A stretch of DNA of 64,000 bases from Methylophilus sp. 5 (GTDB taxonomy: Bacteria; Pseudomonadota; Gammaproteobacteria; Burkholderiales; Methylophilaceae): NCBI RefSeq assembly GCF_000515275.1, contig NZ_KI911560.1:930001-994000 (forward strand). Reading direction: 5' to 3'. A program made the position numbers and the translations under genes. Shown in pieces: positions 18,288-28,101 of this stretch (position 1 is the stretch's first letter; every line of letters begins with the position of its first letter). Under the pieces are notes generated by a model that made no database searches, had not been told where the DNA came from, and was given only the letters and a program-made list of their open reading frames with translations.

Positions 18288-19151
18288 CTATTTGATACTT
18301 TCCAGCACTTTCAACCGTTTTTGCGCGCCGGGCGTTACTTCTGCCGACGGATAAGCTGCAATCAGATCTTTCAAGGTTTTTTTGGCCGCCGGGATCTGCC
18401 CCAACTGAATCTGGCTATTAGCCAGGTTCAGCATGGCGTTAGGCGCCAACGCGTGCGAAGCATAGCTATCCAAAAACTTCTGCTGCGTGGCCGCAGAAGA
18501 CTTGTAGCTTTTCAACGCAAACTGCGTGTAACCCATGCCATACAGCGCATCTGGTGCCAGCTTGCTACCGGAATAACTCTTTAAAAATGCATCATAAGCA
18601 TTAAATGCATCTTTGTACTTGCCGGCCTGATTCAACGACTCAGCCTCAGCAAATGCACTCGATTCCTGCTGAGAAACATCTGCTTTAGCATCAGCAACGC
18701 CACTACCGCCTGCAGAAGACAACGGCATTTGCCCACTGGTGACTGATTGCGCCAGTGTTTCCAGTTTGCGTACACGTGTGTCGAGGTCAGTATACGAAGC
18801 ACTTTGCTTGGTACGCATATCCTCCAGCTGATGGGTCACCACTTCAAGATCGCCCTTCACCTGTGCCACATCCTGCCTGATCTGCTCCAGCTGGTTTTGC
18901 ATATCCAGCAAGCCCTTACCATTAATAAGGGCCTCCAGGCTTTGCACACGTTTATCCAGCGACTGCTGGGTGCGGGTCAGGTCAGTGACGGCTTTTTGTT
19001 GCGCGTCATGCTCAGACGTTTGCTTGTTTTCCAGCTCGAGAATCCGCTTTCTGGCCTCGGTATCGTCAAACAAGGCCGCCTGGCTGACAGTCGAAACTGT
19101 CAGGCCCAAGGCGATCAAAGCAGCAGAGAGCCGCAAATTACTGACCGGCAT
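18288..19151 (-). CDS. cpoB: Cell division coordinator CpoB (YbgF)
   Basis: Periplasmic protein that links PBP1B and Tol during constriction. 287 residues. A signal peptide ends near SQAALFDD. The coiled-coil trimerisation part (~30-135) is Gln/Glu-rich. TPR repeats (~165-285) include AFNAYDAFLKSYSGSKLAPDALYGMGY and AAYPSAEVTPGAQKRL. It overlaps pal by 14 bp and ends the tol-pal operon. Confidence 0.94.
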   Translation of the reverse strand: MPVSNLRLSAALIALGLTVSTVSQAALFDDTEARKRILELENKQTSEHDAQQKAVTDLTRTQQSLDKRVQSLEALINGKGLLDMQNQLEQIRQDVAQVKGDLEVVTHQLEDMRTKQSASYTDLDTRVRKLETLAQSVTSGQMPLSSAGGSGVADAKADVSQQESSAFAEAESLNQAGKYKDAFNAYDAFLKSYSGSKLAPDALYGMGYTQFALKSYKSSAATQQKFLDSYASHALAPNAMLNLANSQIQLGQIPAAKKTLKDLIAAYPSAEVTPGAQKRLKVLESIK

Positions 19152-19692
19152 AGACGATGTCTACGCGACGGTCTTGCTGAAAGCAACCGTCATCAGCACA
19201 ATTTTGCTTAGAACGCTCTTCACCGTAGCTTACTGTTTCGATCTGGCTATCGCTCACGCCCAACACGTTGAGTGCATTTTTAACTGCAACAGAACGGCGT
19301 TGACCCAATGCCAGGTTGTACTCGTGCGTACCGCGCTCATCGGTGTTACCTTGCAGTACCACTTTAGTTTGTGGATGCGCAGCCAGGTATTTAGCGTGGT
19401 TAGCCACCAAGCCTTTGTACTCTTCACGAATGGCATCGCTGTCATAGTCAAAGAACACTTGACGTTTTGCCAACTCAGCAGCGCTCAACTCATCTTTGCT
19501 GGTATCAACATCGACTGTTTTAATGTTGATTTTGTCAGTGCTAGCTGAACTGTCAGACCCTGCTTTGCCTTGTGAATTCGTCATCGGGCGAGTCACGCTG
19601 GAATCTTCCACTTTTGCCGGGTTCATCGGGGTGCTTTTACAAGCGGTCAACACCAATGCAAGTGCTGCAACTGTCCAAATACTCTTGTTCAT
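19138..19692 (-). CDS. pal: Peptidoglycan-associated lipoprotein Pal
   Basis: Outer-membrane lipoprotein that anchors to peptidoglycan and binds TolB. 184 residues. The signal is followed by the lipobox LTAC. A short Ser/Thr linker leads to the OmpA-like domain (VFFDYDSDAIREEY, LQGNTDERGTHEYNLALGQRRSVAVKN). AAGGAGAAAG precedes the ATG. Confidence 0.96.
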   Translation of the reverse strand: MNKSIWTVAALALVLTACKSTPMNPAKVEDSSVTRPMTNSQGKAGSDSSASTDKINIKTVDVDTSKDELSAAELAKRQVFFDYDSDAIREEYKGLVANHAKYLAAHPQTKVVLQGNTDERGTHEYNLALGQRRSVAVKNALNVLGVSDSQIETVSYGEERSKQNCADDGCFQQDRRVDIVYAGQ

Positions 19693-19738
19693 ACTTTCTC
19701 CTTAAAATGAGTGACTAAATAAATTGACCACGGATAGA

Positions 19739-21073
19739 CTACTTGGGCGCTGCTTGAGCAGGTCCCCATGCAGGTTCACGAATATCGCCGCCCGCTTCGG
19801 ACAAACGCTGCCTGACCAAGCCGTCGACAGTGACGGTTGCCAGGGTGCCTTTGCCGCCCACGCGCGTTGCATACATAATAGTACGCGCATTAGGGGCAAA
19901 ACTGGGGGATTCATCTTGCGAGCCGGTACTAAGCACTTTGACATCGCCGGTGCCCAGGTCTTGTACAGCCACCTTAAATGCGCCGCCATCATTACGAATA
20001 TAGGTCAGGTATTTGCCATCTGGCGAAAAGCGCGGGCTCACATTATAACTGCCTTCAAATGTCACGCGTGAAGCCTGACCACCTGACGCAGCCACTTTGT
20101 AAATTTGCGGACGACCGCCCCGGTCTGAGCTGAAGTAAATTGACTGACCATCTGGTGAAAAGGCTGGCTCTGTATCAATCGCGCTGCTTTTAGTCACCTG
20201 CTGCAAATTAGAACCGTCGGCAGAGATCGTATAAATTTGTGAATTAGCGCCATAAGTTAATACCACCGCCAGCTTGCTGCCATCTGGCGCCCAAGCTGGT
20301 GCACTGTTATTGCCTTTAAAATTGGCCACCATTTTACGCTCGCCGGTATAGAGCGATTGCACAAACACAATCGGTTTCTTTTTCTCAAACGAAACATAAG
20401 CCATTTTGCTGCCGTCAGGCGACCAGGAAGGCGAAATAATCGGCTCGTTTGAAGACACCAATGTTTGCGCATTAAAGCCATCATAATCTGCAATCTGCAG
20501 CGTAAAGCGCTTGCCGACCTTGGTCACATAGGCGATACGTGTCGCAAAGGCACCTGGCTGACCGGTAAATTTTTCATAAATCTGGTCAGCAATTAAATGT
20601 GCGACATGGCGGTACTGGCTGGGCGAAACCGTATAGGTCAATTGCAACAAGGCGGTCTGGCGCAGTACGTCCATCACTTGCACCGACACCTTTAAATTGC
20701 CACCCACTTGCTGCACCTCACCCAGGCTCAGGCCTTGCGCCTTGAGCGCGGTCCAGTCGGTATATTTAATTTGTGAGGCACTGGTTGGCAACGCTGGTAG
20801 GCCACTGGTATTAATGATGCGAAACATGCCGCTACCACGCAGGTCGTTACTGATAATGTCATGTAAACGACTTGTAGATGGCGCATTGCCGGATTCGGCC
20901 ATCGGCAAGATCGCAATCGGGATCTGAATTGCACTACCGCCACTAATCTCGATTTCGAGCGCAGCGTGTGCTGGCAACGCAAACATCCACAACAGCACAC
21001 TGGCGCCGAGTGTGTGTGTGGCCACATGGATCACACCATTTATTAAGTTTTTCATGGTCACAGTTTTATGCAT
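19739..21073 (-). CDS. tolB: Tol-Pal translocation protein TolB
   Basis: Periplasmic beta-propeller that binds Pal and colicins. About 444 residues from ATG 21073. Another ATG at 21055 is possible and both precede the same signal peptide (ending PAHAALEIE). The N-terminal domain is followed by a six-blade propeller with repeated SPDGSKMAYVS, APDGSKLAVVL, SPDGQSIYFSSD units. Lies between tolA and pal. Confidence 0.95.
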   Translation of the reverse strand: MHKTVTMKNLINGVIHVATHTLGASVLLWMFALPAHAALEIEISGGSAIQIPIAILPMAESGNAPSTSRLHDIISNDLRGSGMFRIINTSGLPALPTSASQIKYTDWTALKAQGLSLGEVQQVGGNLKVSVQVMDVLRQTALLQLTYTVSPSQYRHVAHLIADQIYEKFTGQPGAFATRIAYVTKVGKRFTLQIADYDGFNAQTLVSSNEPIISPSWSPDGSKMAYVSFEKKKPIVFVQSLYTGERKMVANFKGNNSAPAWAPDGSKLAVVLTYGANSQIYTISADGSNLQQVTKSSAIDTEPAFSPDGQSIYFSSDRGGRPQIYKVAASGGQASRVTFEGSYNVSPRFSPDGKYLTYIRNDGGAFKVAVQDLGTGDVKVLSTGSQDESPSFAPNARTIMYATRVGGKGTLATVTVDGLVRQRLSEAGGDIREPAWGPAQAAPK

Positions 21074-21131
21074 TTTAGTTTGCTTATAGACAAGAATTAT
21101 AACGAAAAGCCCGCTCAGCGTCATTGCTGCA

Positions 21132-22025
21132 TTAGCTGCGTGGCCTAAACTTCAACCGTATCTGATCCACCATCTTTTTGCGCGTCGCCGGGTCATCCGG
21201 TAAATCAAACGGCTTGGCCGCTAAAATGGCACGGATCACCGCATCATCACACACCGCATCGCCTGAGCCTTTAATCAGCTTGGGCATGCCAGATATATCA
21301 CCCGAATTGGTCATTTGTATGTCAACCAGCAATTCCGGGTTAGAGACCGGGCACAAGCCAGAATTCACAGTCGCCTTAATTTTTCGGCTCATCAAGCCCA
21401 TGTAATAACCCAGCACTGATGGGTCTACGGCACCTGCAGCAGCAGATTGTTGCGAATCCAGATCTTGCTGGCGCATGGCGTCCTGAATCTTTTTCAGCTT
21501 ATCTTCTTCCTCTTGCTTGCGAAGGGCTTCCTGAATTTTCTTTAGCTTTTCTTCTTGTTTTTTCTGCTCAAGTTCTTTCTTTTTTTCTTCTTCTAACAGG
21601 CGTTTTTTTTCATCTTCCCGTTTTTTGAGTGCAATTTCTGCTTCTTGTTCCGCTTGTTTTACTTGCGGCTCTGGCGGCGCGACCTTTTCCGGCGGTTTTG
21701 GCTCGGGCGGTTTTGGCTCGGGCGGTTTTGGCTCGGGCGGTTTTGGCTCGGGCGGTTTTGGCTCGGGCGGTTTTGGCTCGGGCGGTTTGGGGGTTGGTTC
21801 AGGTGGCGGTGGCGGCGGTTCTACTGGTTTGACCACCGCTTTTGTGGGCTGTTTGCTGGGCAAACTGTCCCACAATGTCGCCTCCATCACGCTGGGGCTC
21901 ACGTGCACAGCTTTCCAGTCGACCATGAAAATCATGCCAAGAAATAGCAGCACATGCATGAGCACAGACAATATGGCTGCGCGTTTGCGTATGATCTGAT
22001 CTTGTGGGGACAATACGATTTTCAT
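21132..22025 (-). CDS. tolA: Cell envelope integrity protein TolA
   Basis: Inner-membrane protein that couples TolQR energy to the outer membrane. 297 residues. One N-terminal TM helix (~18-36). Then a proline-rich stretch with tandem KPPEP units instead of the usual Ala/Lys helix start, followed by a charged coiled coil (Glu/Lys/Gln, ~120-195). The C-terminal domain (LLVDIQMTNSGDISGMPKLI, DDAVIRAILAAKPFDLP) is TonB-like. Between tolR and tolB. Confidence 0.93.
   Translation of the reverse strand: MKIVLSPQDQIIRKRAAILSVLMHVLLFLGMIFMVDWKAVHVSPSVMEATLWDSLPSKQPTKAVVKPVEPPPPPPEPTPKPPEPKPPEPKPPEPKPPEPKPPEPKPPEPKPPEKVAPPEPQVKQAEQEAEIALKKREDEKKRLLEEEKKKELEQKKQEEKLKKIQEALRKQEEEDKLKKIQDAMRQQDLDSQQSAAAGAVDPSVLGYYMGLMSRKIKATVNSGLCPVSNPELLVDIQMTNSGDISGMPKLIKGSGDAVCDDAVIRAILAAKPFDLPDDPATRKKMVDQIRLKFRPRS
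21691..21789 (-). repeat. Six tandem 15-bp copies in tolA encoding Lys-Pro-Pro-Glu-Pro
   Basis: GGCGGTTTTGGCTCG repeats six times without change (21691-21780), then a degenerate copy begins. Perfect identity at DNA level points to recent slippage. Copy number could vary between strains. Confidence 0.9.
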
Positions 22026-22046
22026 CTGTTTTAAATCACTGACCGC

Positions 22047-22439
22047 TTACTTTTCGTTTTGAAACAACAAACCAACCTGGTTCACCTGCGCCTGTTTTAG
22101 CAAGTCCATCACCGACACCACCTCACCATAAGGCGTATTTTTGTCGGCAGAAACCACCACTGGCTTTTGTGCCTCAGCCAAACGCTGGCGAATCAATGCC
22201 AGCATATCGTCACGCTGCATTTCCTTGCCATCCATAAGGATAGTGCCCTCTTTTTGCACGGTGACCACAATCGGGTCACCACTTTGCTTGAGCGCCTGAC
22301 CAACTTTTGGCAACTCCACCATGCCCGGGTTGGTCATGGGTGCCGTCACCATAAAAATCACCAGCAACACCAGGGTCACGTCAATGTAAGGCACGACGTT
22401 AATCTGGTTCATCATGCGCCGTTTACGCGTTCTGCTCAT
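22047..22439 (-). CDS. tolR: Biopolymer transporter TolR
   Basis: ExbD/TolR family, 130 residues. One TM helix with the proton-path aspartate in VVPYIDVTLVLLVIFMVTAP, then a periplasmic domain. Works with TolQ as stator for TolA. Gap to tolQ is 11 bp, to tolA 21 bp. Confidence 0.96.
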   Translation of the reverse strand: MSRTRKRRMMNQINVVPYIDVTLVLLVIFMVTAPMTNPGMVELPKVGQALKQSGDPIVVTVQKEGTILMDGKEMQRDDMLALIRQRLAEAQKPVVVSADKNTPYGEVVSVMDLLKQAQVNQVGLLFQNEK

Positions 22440-22450
22440 AGCGGCTCCAA

Positions 22451-23125
22451 TCAGGCTCTACGTTGCAAAATGTTGGTAAATTCTTCGATAAAGCTTTCGT
22501 AGCGCACAGACAAGCGGTCAACGCCTGCGGCAAAACGGTTATAGGCAATCACCGCCGGAATCGCCGCAAACAGGCCAATCGCCGTGGCCACCAAGGCTTC
22601 GGCAATACCAGGTGCCACCTGGCTTAACGTGGCCTGCGCCACGTTAGATAAACCACGAAACGCATTCATAATGCCCCATACAGTGCCAAACAAGCCAATG
22701 TACGGGCTGACTGAACCAACCGAGGCCAAAAATGGCAGATGTGAATCCAGCGCATCCAGCTCACGGTTATAAGAGGCGCGCATGGCACGGCGTGTCGCTT
22801 CCATCACGTCACTCACCTCGGTATCTTTTTGCTGTTTGTAGCGAATAAACTCTTTCAGGCCGGCCTGAAAAATGCTGGCCATGCCTTGTGGCGTTTTTCT
22901 GCCCGAGGTAATGCGCTCATACAACTCGTTCAAGTCACCCCCTGACCAGAACTGTGCTTCAAACTGGTCAACATTTTCATTGGCTGCCTTTAATGAAAAT
23001 ACTTTAATGAAGATATACCACCAGGAGACCAGCGAGGTCAGCAGCAAGATCAGCATGACCAGTTGAACTGGCAAACTGGCCCCACTCACCAGGGTAAAAA
23101 TCGACATATCGTTTGCTACATTCAT
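22451..23125 (-). CDS. tolQ: TolQ proton-channel subunit
   Basis: MotA/TolQ/ExbB family, 224 residues, three TM helices (residues ~15-37, ~135-157, ~170-192). GLFGTVWGIMNAF and GIAEALVATAIGLFAAIPAVIAYN are family motifs. The ATG overlaps the ybgC stop (ATGA) and has GGAGT upstream. Confidence 0.96.
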   Translation of the reverse strand: MNVANDMSIFTLVSGASLPVQLVMLILLLTSLVSWWYIFIKVFSLKAANENVDQFEAQFWSGGDLNELYERITSGRKTPQGMASIFQAGLKEFIRYKQQKDTEVSDVMEATRRAMRASYNRELDALDSHLPFLASVGSVSPYIGLFGTVWGIMNAFRGLSNVAQATLSQVAPGIAEALVATAIGLFAAIPAVIAYNRFAAGVDRLSVRYESFIEEFTNILQRRA

Positions 23126-23517
23126 GAAGACTCCAGTGCAATTTTGATACGGGCCGGAATACCCGTTGGTTTAAATGAATCCGCATTCACACAGGCCACT
23201 TTGACCTGTGCCGCTAATAAAATCGTCTCACCATGTTTGATCTGCTGCTGGCAGCTAAAACTGCCACGCCCCATCTCAGTCAACTGTGAGGTTACCTGTA
23301 ACGCATCATCCAGCCTGGCTGGCTTTTTAAACTGCAGTTGCATGCTGTGTACCACAAACAACACCTGCTCATCTTGCTTTAAAGTGGCCTGGGCAAAGCC
23401 GGCGGCACGCAACCATTCTGTCCGCGCGCGCTCCATAAAGTTCAGATAGCGGCTGTGGTAGACCACACCGCCTGCATCGGTATCTTCATAATAAACACGC
23501 ACCGGAAACACAAACAT
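23122..23517 (-). CDS. ybgC: Acyl-CoA thioesterase YbgC
   Basis: Hotdog-fold thioesterase, 131 residues from ATG 23517. An in-frame codon 63 bp upstream would overlap ruvB and adds unconserved sequence. RVYYEDTDAGGVVYHSRYLNFMERART carries the catalytic Asp. Follows ruvB by 1 bp and couples to tolQ by ATGA overlap, joining the ruv and tol genes. Confidence 0.95.
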   Translation of the reverse strand: MFVFPVRVYYEDTDAGGVVYHSRYLNFMERARTEWLRAAGFAQATLKQDEQVLFVVHSMQLQFKKPARLDDALQVTSQLTEMGRGSFSCQQQIKHGETILLAAQVKVACVNADSFKPTGIPARIKIALESS

Positions 23518-23518
23518 G

Positions 23519-24565
23519 CTATTGCCCGGCGCCCGGCCAAGACTCGCCAGACGCCATACTGGCAGGCGCTTTGAGGCCAAAATGCTGGTACGTCATCATG
23601 GTAGCCACGCGTCCGCGTGGCGTGCGCATGATATAGCCTTGCTGAATCAAATAAGGTTCCAGCACATCTTCTATCGTATCGCGCTCTTCGCCAATGGCTG
23701 CGGCCAAATTATCCAGCCCCACCGGCCCACCACCAAACTTTTCGATCACCGCCTGCAACAACTTGCGGTCCATCACGTCCAGCCCTTGCTGATCGACATC
23801 CAGCATTTTAAGGGCGGCATCGGCCACCATATCGGTCACCACACCGTCAGCTTTCACCTGCGCGTAATCGCGCACGCGGCGCAATAACCGGTTAGCAATA
23901 CGTGGCGTACCGCGCGCACGGCGGGCGATTTCAAAGGCACCAGCCGGCTGCATATCTACTTCAAGCAAGTTGGCCGAGCGGCTGACAATTTTAGCCAGCT
24001 CATCATGGCTGTAAAACTCCAGGCGCGCCACAATGCCAAAACGGTCACGCAAGGGATTAGTCAGCATGCCTGCCCGCGTCGTGGCACCAACCAGCGTAAA
24101 CGGTGGCAAATCGAGGCGCACACTACGCGCAGCCGGGCCCTCGCCTATCATGATATCCAGCCGGTAATCTTCCATGGCTGGATACAAAATCTCTTCAACC
24201 ACCGGGCTTAAACGGTGAATCTCATCAATAAACAACACATCATTGGGTTCAAGATTGGTCAGCAACGCGGCCAGATCTCCCGCGCGCTCTAGCACCGGGC
24301 CAGAGGTCAGGCGCAGATTGACGCCCATTTCTTTGGCAATAATATGAGCAAGCGTGGTTTTACCGAGGCCGGGCGGCCCGAACAGCAACACATGGTCTAG
24401 TGCTTCCTGGCGACCACGGGCAGCATTGATGAAGATTTCGAGTTGACCGCGTGCTTTTTCCTGCCCCACATACTCATCCAGCAATTTGGGGCGTAATGCG
24501 CGCTCCAGCGCTTCTTCTTGGGCGCTGGCAGTGGCAGGAGCGACGAGTCTATCAGTTTCAATCAT
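23519..24565 (-). CDS. ruvB: Holliday junction branch-migration helicase RuvB
   Basis: AAA+ motor, 348 residues. Walker [13 protein letters not shown], Walker [11 protein letters not shown], sensor GATTRAG, and a C-terminal winged helix with [14 protein letters not shown]. Acts with RuvA and RuvC, both encoded upstream. Confidence 0.97.
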   Translation of the reverse strand: MIETDRLVAPATASAQEEALERALRPKLLDEYVGQEKARGQLEIFINAARGRQEALDHVLLFGPPGLGKTTLAHIIAKEMGVNLRLTSGPVLERAGDLAALLTNLEPNDVLFIDEIHRLSPVVEEILYPAMEDYRLDIMIGEGPAARSVRLDLPPFTLVGATTRAGMLTNPLRDRFGIVARLEFYSHDELAKIVSRSANLLEVDMQPAGAFEIARRARGTPRIANRLLRRVRDYAQVKADGVVTDMVADAALKMLDVDQQGLDVMDRKLLQAVIEKFGGGPVGLDNLAAAIGEERDTIEDVLEPYLIQQGYIMRTPRGRVATMMTYQHFGLKAPASMASGESWPGAGQ

Positions 24566-24701
24566 GGGTGGTCGGTAATGAAGTGCAAAGCAAATTTAGT
24601 CAACACAAAGCCTCATTGCCGGTCACTGAAGAAGTTATTTTTTCGCCATCATACCATGCGGCGTTTGACTATTACAGACCAACCCCCGCGCCATTTGCAC
24701 A

Positions 24702-25277
24702 TCACTTGGCCAGATACTTCAAGGCCTGGCGAATGCCATCGCTCACACCCACACCCGGCTCCAGCAACTTGATAGTCGCTGATGCTTCTCGCTCGTGGTA
24801 ACCCAGCGCCACCAGCGCATTGAGGATATCGTCCGTGGCCGCTTTAGCAGCAGGCTGTGCAGAGGTAGAGCCAGTGACGACAAATTTGTCTTTGAGCTCA
24901 AGCAGCAAGCGCTCGGCCGTTTTTTTGCCGATGCCCGGAATACGTGTCAGCAATGACACTTCTTGCTGGTTAACGGCCAGCATCAGGTCATTCACGCTGA
25001 CACCACTGAGGATAGACAACGCAGATTTGGCGCCAATGCCGTTCACCTTAAGTAGTTGTTTAAAGGTGTTTTTTTCTTGCTCACTGCCAAAGCCATATAG
25101 CAACTGCGCATCTTCACGCACTACCATGTGCGTTAAAATCTGCACTGGCTGACCCAGCTCAGGCAGGTTGTAAAAAGTGCTCATGGGCACCTCGACCTCA
25201 TAACCGACGCCATTGCAGTCAATCACAATCAACGGTGGCGATTTTTCCAGCAAACGGCCCTGCAAACGCGCAATCAT
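24702..25277 (-). CDS. ruvA: Holliday junction DNA-binding protein RuvA
   Basis: 191 residues. OB-fold N-terminus ([31 protein letters not shown]), two helix-hairpin-helix motifs ([32 protein letters not shown]), and a C-terminal RuvB-binding domain. Overlaps ruvC by 4 bp. The 136-bp gap to ruvB holds no gene. Confidence 0.97.
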   Translation of the reverse strand: MIARLQGRLLEKSPPLIVIDCNGVGYEVEVPMSTFYNLPELGQPVQILTHMVVREDAQLLYGFGSEQEKNTFKQLLKVNGIGAKSALSILSGVSVNDLMLAVNQQEVSLLTRIPGIGKKTAERLLLELKDKFVVTGSTSAQPAAKAATDDILNALVALGYHEREASATIKLLEPGVGVSDGIRQALKYLAK

Positions 25278-25834
25278 ATCAATCTTCCATTTCTAACTCT
25301 AAATCCGGCGGTGGCAAATGCACCCAAGCCCTGGCCGCCATGCGCATGACAAATGGCGCAAGCCAGCGCATCTGCCGAGTCTGGGCTGGGCGTCGCGGGC
25401 AGCTTGAGTAAGCGCTTGACCATCTCTTGCACCTGCTCTTTTTGTGCATGACCATTGCCCACCACCGACTGCTTGACTTGTAACGCCGTGTATTCGGCTA
25501 CTGGCAATTGCCGGATCACCGCCGCTGAAATAGCAGCACCGCGCGCCTGCCCCAGCAACAAAGTAGATTGCGGGTTCACGTTCACAAACACTTTTTCAAT
25601 CGCTACCTGCGTCGGCTGATAAGTAGCAATCACTTCAAACAAACCATCGAGTATGACTTTCAAACGCTCAGGCAAGGCTTCTTTTTCTGGCTCACCCTGC
25701 GCACTTTTTTTAGCCGAAGCTGTTTTAATCACGCCACTGGTCACATAAGCCAACTTGCCATCGACGGCTTCGATCACACCAAAACCGGTGATTCGCAAGC
25801 CAGGATCTATGCCTAATATGCGCTGTACCGCCAT
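25274..25834 (-). CDS. ruvC: Holliday junction resolvase RuvC
   Basis: RNase-H-fold resolvase, 186 residues. [14 protein letters not shown] holds the first catalytic Asp, [10 protein letters not shown] the Glu, and [15 protein letters not shown] the last acidic residues. Longer C-terminus than E. coli. A ~20-residue insert rich in Lys/Ser ([13 protein letters not shown]) lies after the first strands. Confidence 0.96.
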   Translation of the reverse strand: MAVQRILGIDPGLRITGFGVIEAVDGKLAYVTSGVIKTASAKKSAQGEPEKEALPERLKVILDGLFEVIATYQPTQVAIEKVFVNVNPQSTLLLGQARGAAISAAVIRQLPVAEYTALQVKQSVVGNGHAQKEQVQEMVKRLLKLPATPSPDSADALACAICHAHGGQGLGAFATAGFRVRNGRLI

Positions 25835-25879
25835 TTAAAAATCACTTACCCAGCACAAGCCAACGGCAAATAGCATGGT

Positions 25880-26608
25880 TTAATCTTCTTCGATCACAGC
25901 AGAGGTGTACACATCCTGCACGTCATCCAGGTCTTCCAGCATATCGAGGATTTTCTGCATTTTAACGGCATCATCGCCGGTGAAGACCACTTCATTGAGT
26001 GATTTCATGGTCACTTGCGCCATCACCGCTTTAAGGCCAGCCGCTTCCAGCGCCTCTTTTACCGTGACAAAATCGCCCGGGGCTGTAATCACTTCAATAC
26101 TGCCATCTTCGTCAGTAATCACGTCTTCTGCCCCAGCTTCGAGCGCCGCTTCCATTACTGCATCTTCTGACACGCCCGGCGCAAAGACCAATTGGCCACA
26201 GTGCTTAAACATAAATGCCACGCTGCCATCTGTGCCTAAATTGCCGCCATGCTTGGTCAGTGCATGGCGCACATCCATCACCGCGCGCTGACGGTTATCA
26301 GTCAGGCAATCAATAATAATAGAGGCGCCATTGATGCCATAGCCTTCATAACGAATCTCTTCGTAGCTCACGCCTTCGAGCTCGCCAGTGCCTTTTTTAA
26401 TGGCACGCGTGATATTGTCAGAAGGCATGTTTTCTTCTTTGGCTGCCGCAACCGCTGCCCGCAAACGTGGGTTCATGGCAGTATCACCGCCCCCCATGCG
26501 CGCAGACACGGTGATTTCTTTAATCAGCTTGGTGAAGATTTTGCCGCGTTTGGCATCCTGACGGCCTTTACGGTGCTGAATATTGGCCCATTTACTATGT
26601 CCAGCCAT
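25880..26608 (-). CDS. yebC: YebC/PmpR-family regulatory protein
   Basis: 242 residues. [21 protein letters not shown] and [22 protein letters not shown] are diagnostic. The family includes transcription regulators and, by recent work, factors helping ribosomes at proline stretches. First gene of the yebC-ruvCAB run, a common linkage. Confidence 0.96.
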   Translation of the reverse strand: MAGHSKWANIQHRKGRQDAKRGKIFTKLIKEITVSARMGGGDTAMNPRLRAAVAAAKEENMPSDNITRAIKKGTGELEGVSYEEIRYEGYGINGASIIIDCLTDNRQRAVMDVRHALTKHGGNLGTDGSVAFMFKHCGQLVFAPGVSEDAVMEAALEAGAEDVITDEDGSIEVITAPGDFVTVKEALEAAGLKAVMAQVTMKSLNEVVFTGDDAVKMQKILDMLEDLDDVQDVYTSAVIEED

Positions 26609-26713
26609 TTTGCTTCCTTGTATTTTTGAACAATGCTGTTGAGGTAATTTAACCCGGCGATTTTACCACAGCCATTGGCTGCCTTTAGCGTGCCGCATGT
26701 GCCGCGCGCACAA

Positions 26714-26741
26714 CAAAAAAGGCCTGACAATGTCAGGCCTT
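26714..26741 (-). terminator. Terminator after the EamA transporter
   Basis: Stem AAGGCCTGACA with TGTCAGGCCTT (26719-26741) is followed on the minus strand by a run of six T. It lies 25 bp after the EamA stop. Confidence 0.85.
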
Positions 26742-26766
26742 AAAAGTACGACTGGCAAACAGGGGG

Positions 26767-27672
26767 TTATTGCTGGCTTTTGGTATAGCCCGGCCACATC
26801 ATCAAAATAGAAATCAGTGTCAGCGAAAAGATAATCAGCGCCATGCCAGTGAGCTCCATGCCATCCGGCACTTCATTTAACTGGATCCAGGCCGCAATCA
26901 CGCCGATCACCGGCGCCAGCATAGACGCCATACTCGCCACCCCGGCAGGCAGCCGCTGCAAGGCAAACAACCACAACAACCAGGCCAGGGCACCGCACAA
27001 CACCACGTTAAACAACACGGCACCCACCAAATAAGGCGCCCACTGAATCGGTGGCGCTGGCACCAGCCAGGCAATCAACACCATCGGTAGCGATCCCAAA
27101 AACATCGGCCACGCCGTTAGATTGATTAAGTCTAAATCAGGATGACGCCGGTGTAATTGCTTGGTCATGATGGCAGACAATGCCCACGACACGCCGGACA
27201 ACACCGCCAATAACATACTGAAGCTATCGGCACGGATGTGCAGCGGGTCAAAAATAAACAACATGCCCAACACGGCGGCAATCACGGCCAGCCATTGCCA
27301 GCCGTGCACGCGCTCACCCAGCATGGGCCAGGCGAATAACAGCGTCCAAAACGGCATGGTATAGGTCAACACCGCAGTTTTGCCCGCACCACCTTCTACC
27401 AGCGCCCACATCAGCACGCCGGTAAAACCGACGTTTTGTAGAATCCCCAGCAGCAACATGGTCGGAAACTCAGTCAAGCCCATCGGGCGGCGCGTCACAT
27501 ACAGCACCAAAAACAGCACCAGCGCCCCAAAAAACGTACGCATGGCCGCAAACTGAAACGGCCCGGCATATTGCAGCGCACTCTTCATCACTACCCAGTT
27601 ATAACCCCAGATAATGGTGAGCACCAGCAGTGCCGTCAGCGCTTGCGAGCGTTGTTTAATCAGTTGATCCAT
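26767..27672 (-). CDS. EamA-family (DMT) transporter
   Basis: 301 residues with ten predicted TM helices in two EamA repeats (N-terminal TIIWGYNWVVMKSALQYAGPF, second ALSAIMTKQLHRR). Members export amino acids or other small metabolites. The substrate here is unknown. It lies 28 bp after a SnoaL-like gene and a MarR regulator, so it may be controlled by that regulator. This link is inferred from order only. Confidence 0.88.
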   Translation of the reverse strand: MDQLIKQRSQALTALLVLTIIWGYNWVVMKSALQYAGPFQFAAMRTFFGALVLFLVLYVTRRPMGLTEFPTMLLLGILQNVGFTGVLMWALVEGGAGKTAVLTYTMPFWTLLFAWPMLGERVHGWQWLAVIAAVLGMLFIFDPLHIRADSFSMLLAVLSGVSWALSAIMTKQLHRRHPDLDLINLTAWPMFLGSLPMVLIAWLVPAPPIQWAPYLVGAVLFNVVLCGALAWLLWLFALQRLPAGVASMASMLAPVIGVIAAWIQLNEVPDGMELTGMALIIFSLTLISILMMWPGYTKSQQ

Positions 27673-27700
27673 ATCTGCGATCCATGCGTCTTTTCGTTGA

Positions 27701-28078
27701 TTAGTTCCAGATATGCGTCACAGCCAGCCACTGGCCATCAGCCTGTTTCTGGAACACCACTTGCACATTGCCGCCAAACTGCTGTTTAACGCCATCTTCG
27801 CCAACCATCGCTGCCGCCCAGCTGCCTGTTTGCGTCGCCAGTGTGTCAGTCACAATGGCTTCTTTCATGGTTAAGGCATGTTCAATCACACCGGCTTGAA
27901 TCAAGCCACCAAAAAAGTCTGCCACGCCTTGGCGGCCTTTAACAACCGTACCGGCAGGGGCTGGCATTACAATCGCATCAGCGGCATACAAGGCCGCAAT
28001 CGCTTGCGCGTTTTTGCTGTTAAAGGCAGCGTCAAATTGCTGGTTCAATGTGATTAAAGTATCGACAACAGTTGCCAT
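27701..28078 (-). CDS. SnoaL-like/DUF4440 (NTF2-fold) protein
   Basis: 125 residues. FDAAFNSKNAQAIAALYAADAIVMPAPAGTVVKGRQGVADFF is typical of the NTF2-like SgcJ/EcaC group, and the C-terminal GQWLAVTHIWN is typical of the fold. Members bind or transform small molecules, but the exact role is unknown. Good AAGGAG site. Second gene after marR-type regulator (23-bp gap). Confidence 0.85.
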   Translation of the reverse strand: MATVVDTLITLNQQFDAAFNSKNAQAIAALYAADAIVMPAPAGTVVKGRQGVADFFGGLIQAGVIEHALTMKEAIVTDTLATQTGSWAAAMVGEDGVKQQFGGNVQVVFQKQADGQWLAVTHIWN

Positions 28079-28101
28079 GGTGAAACTCCTTCATTAAAAA
28101 A

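Noticed and set aside
21625..21999. Gly-rich reading frame of 124 residues opposite tolA
   Set aside because: It is the antisense shadow of the proline-rich tandem repeats.
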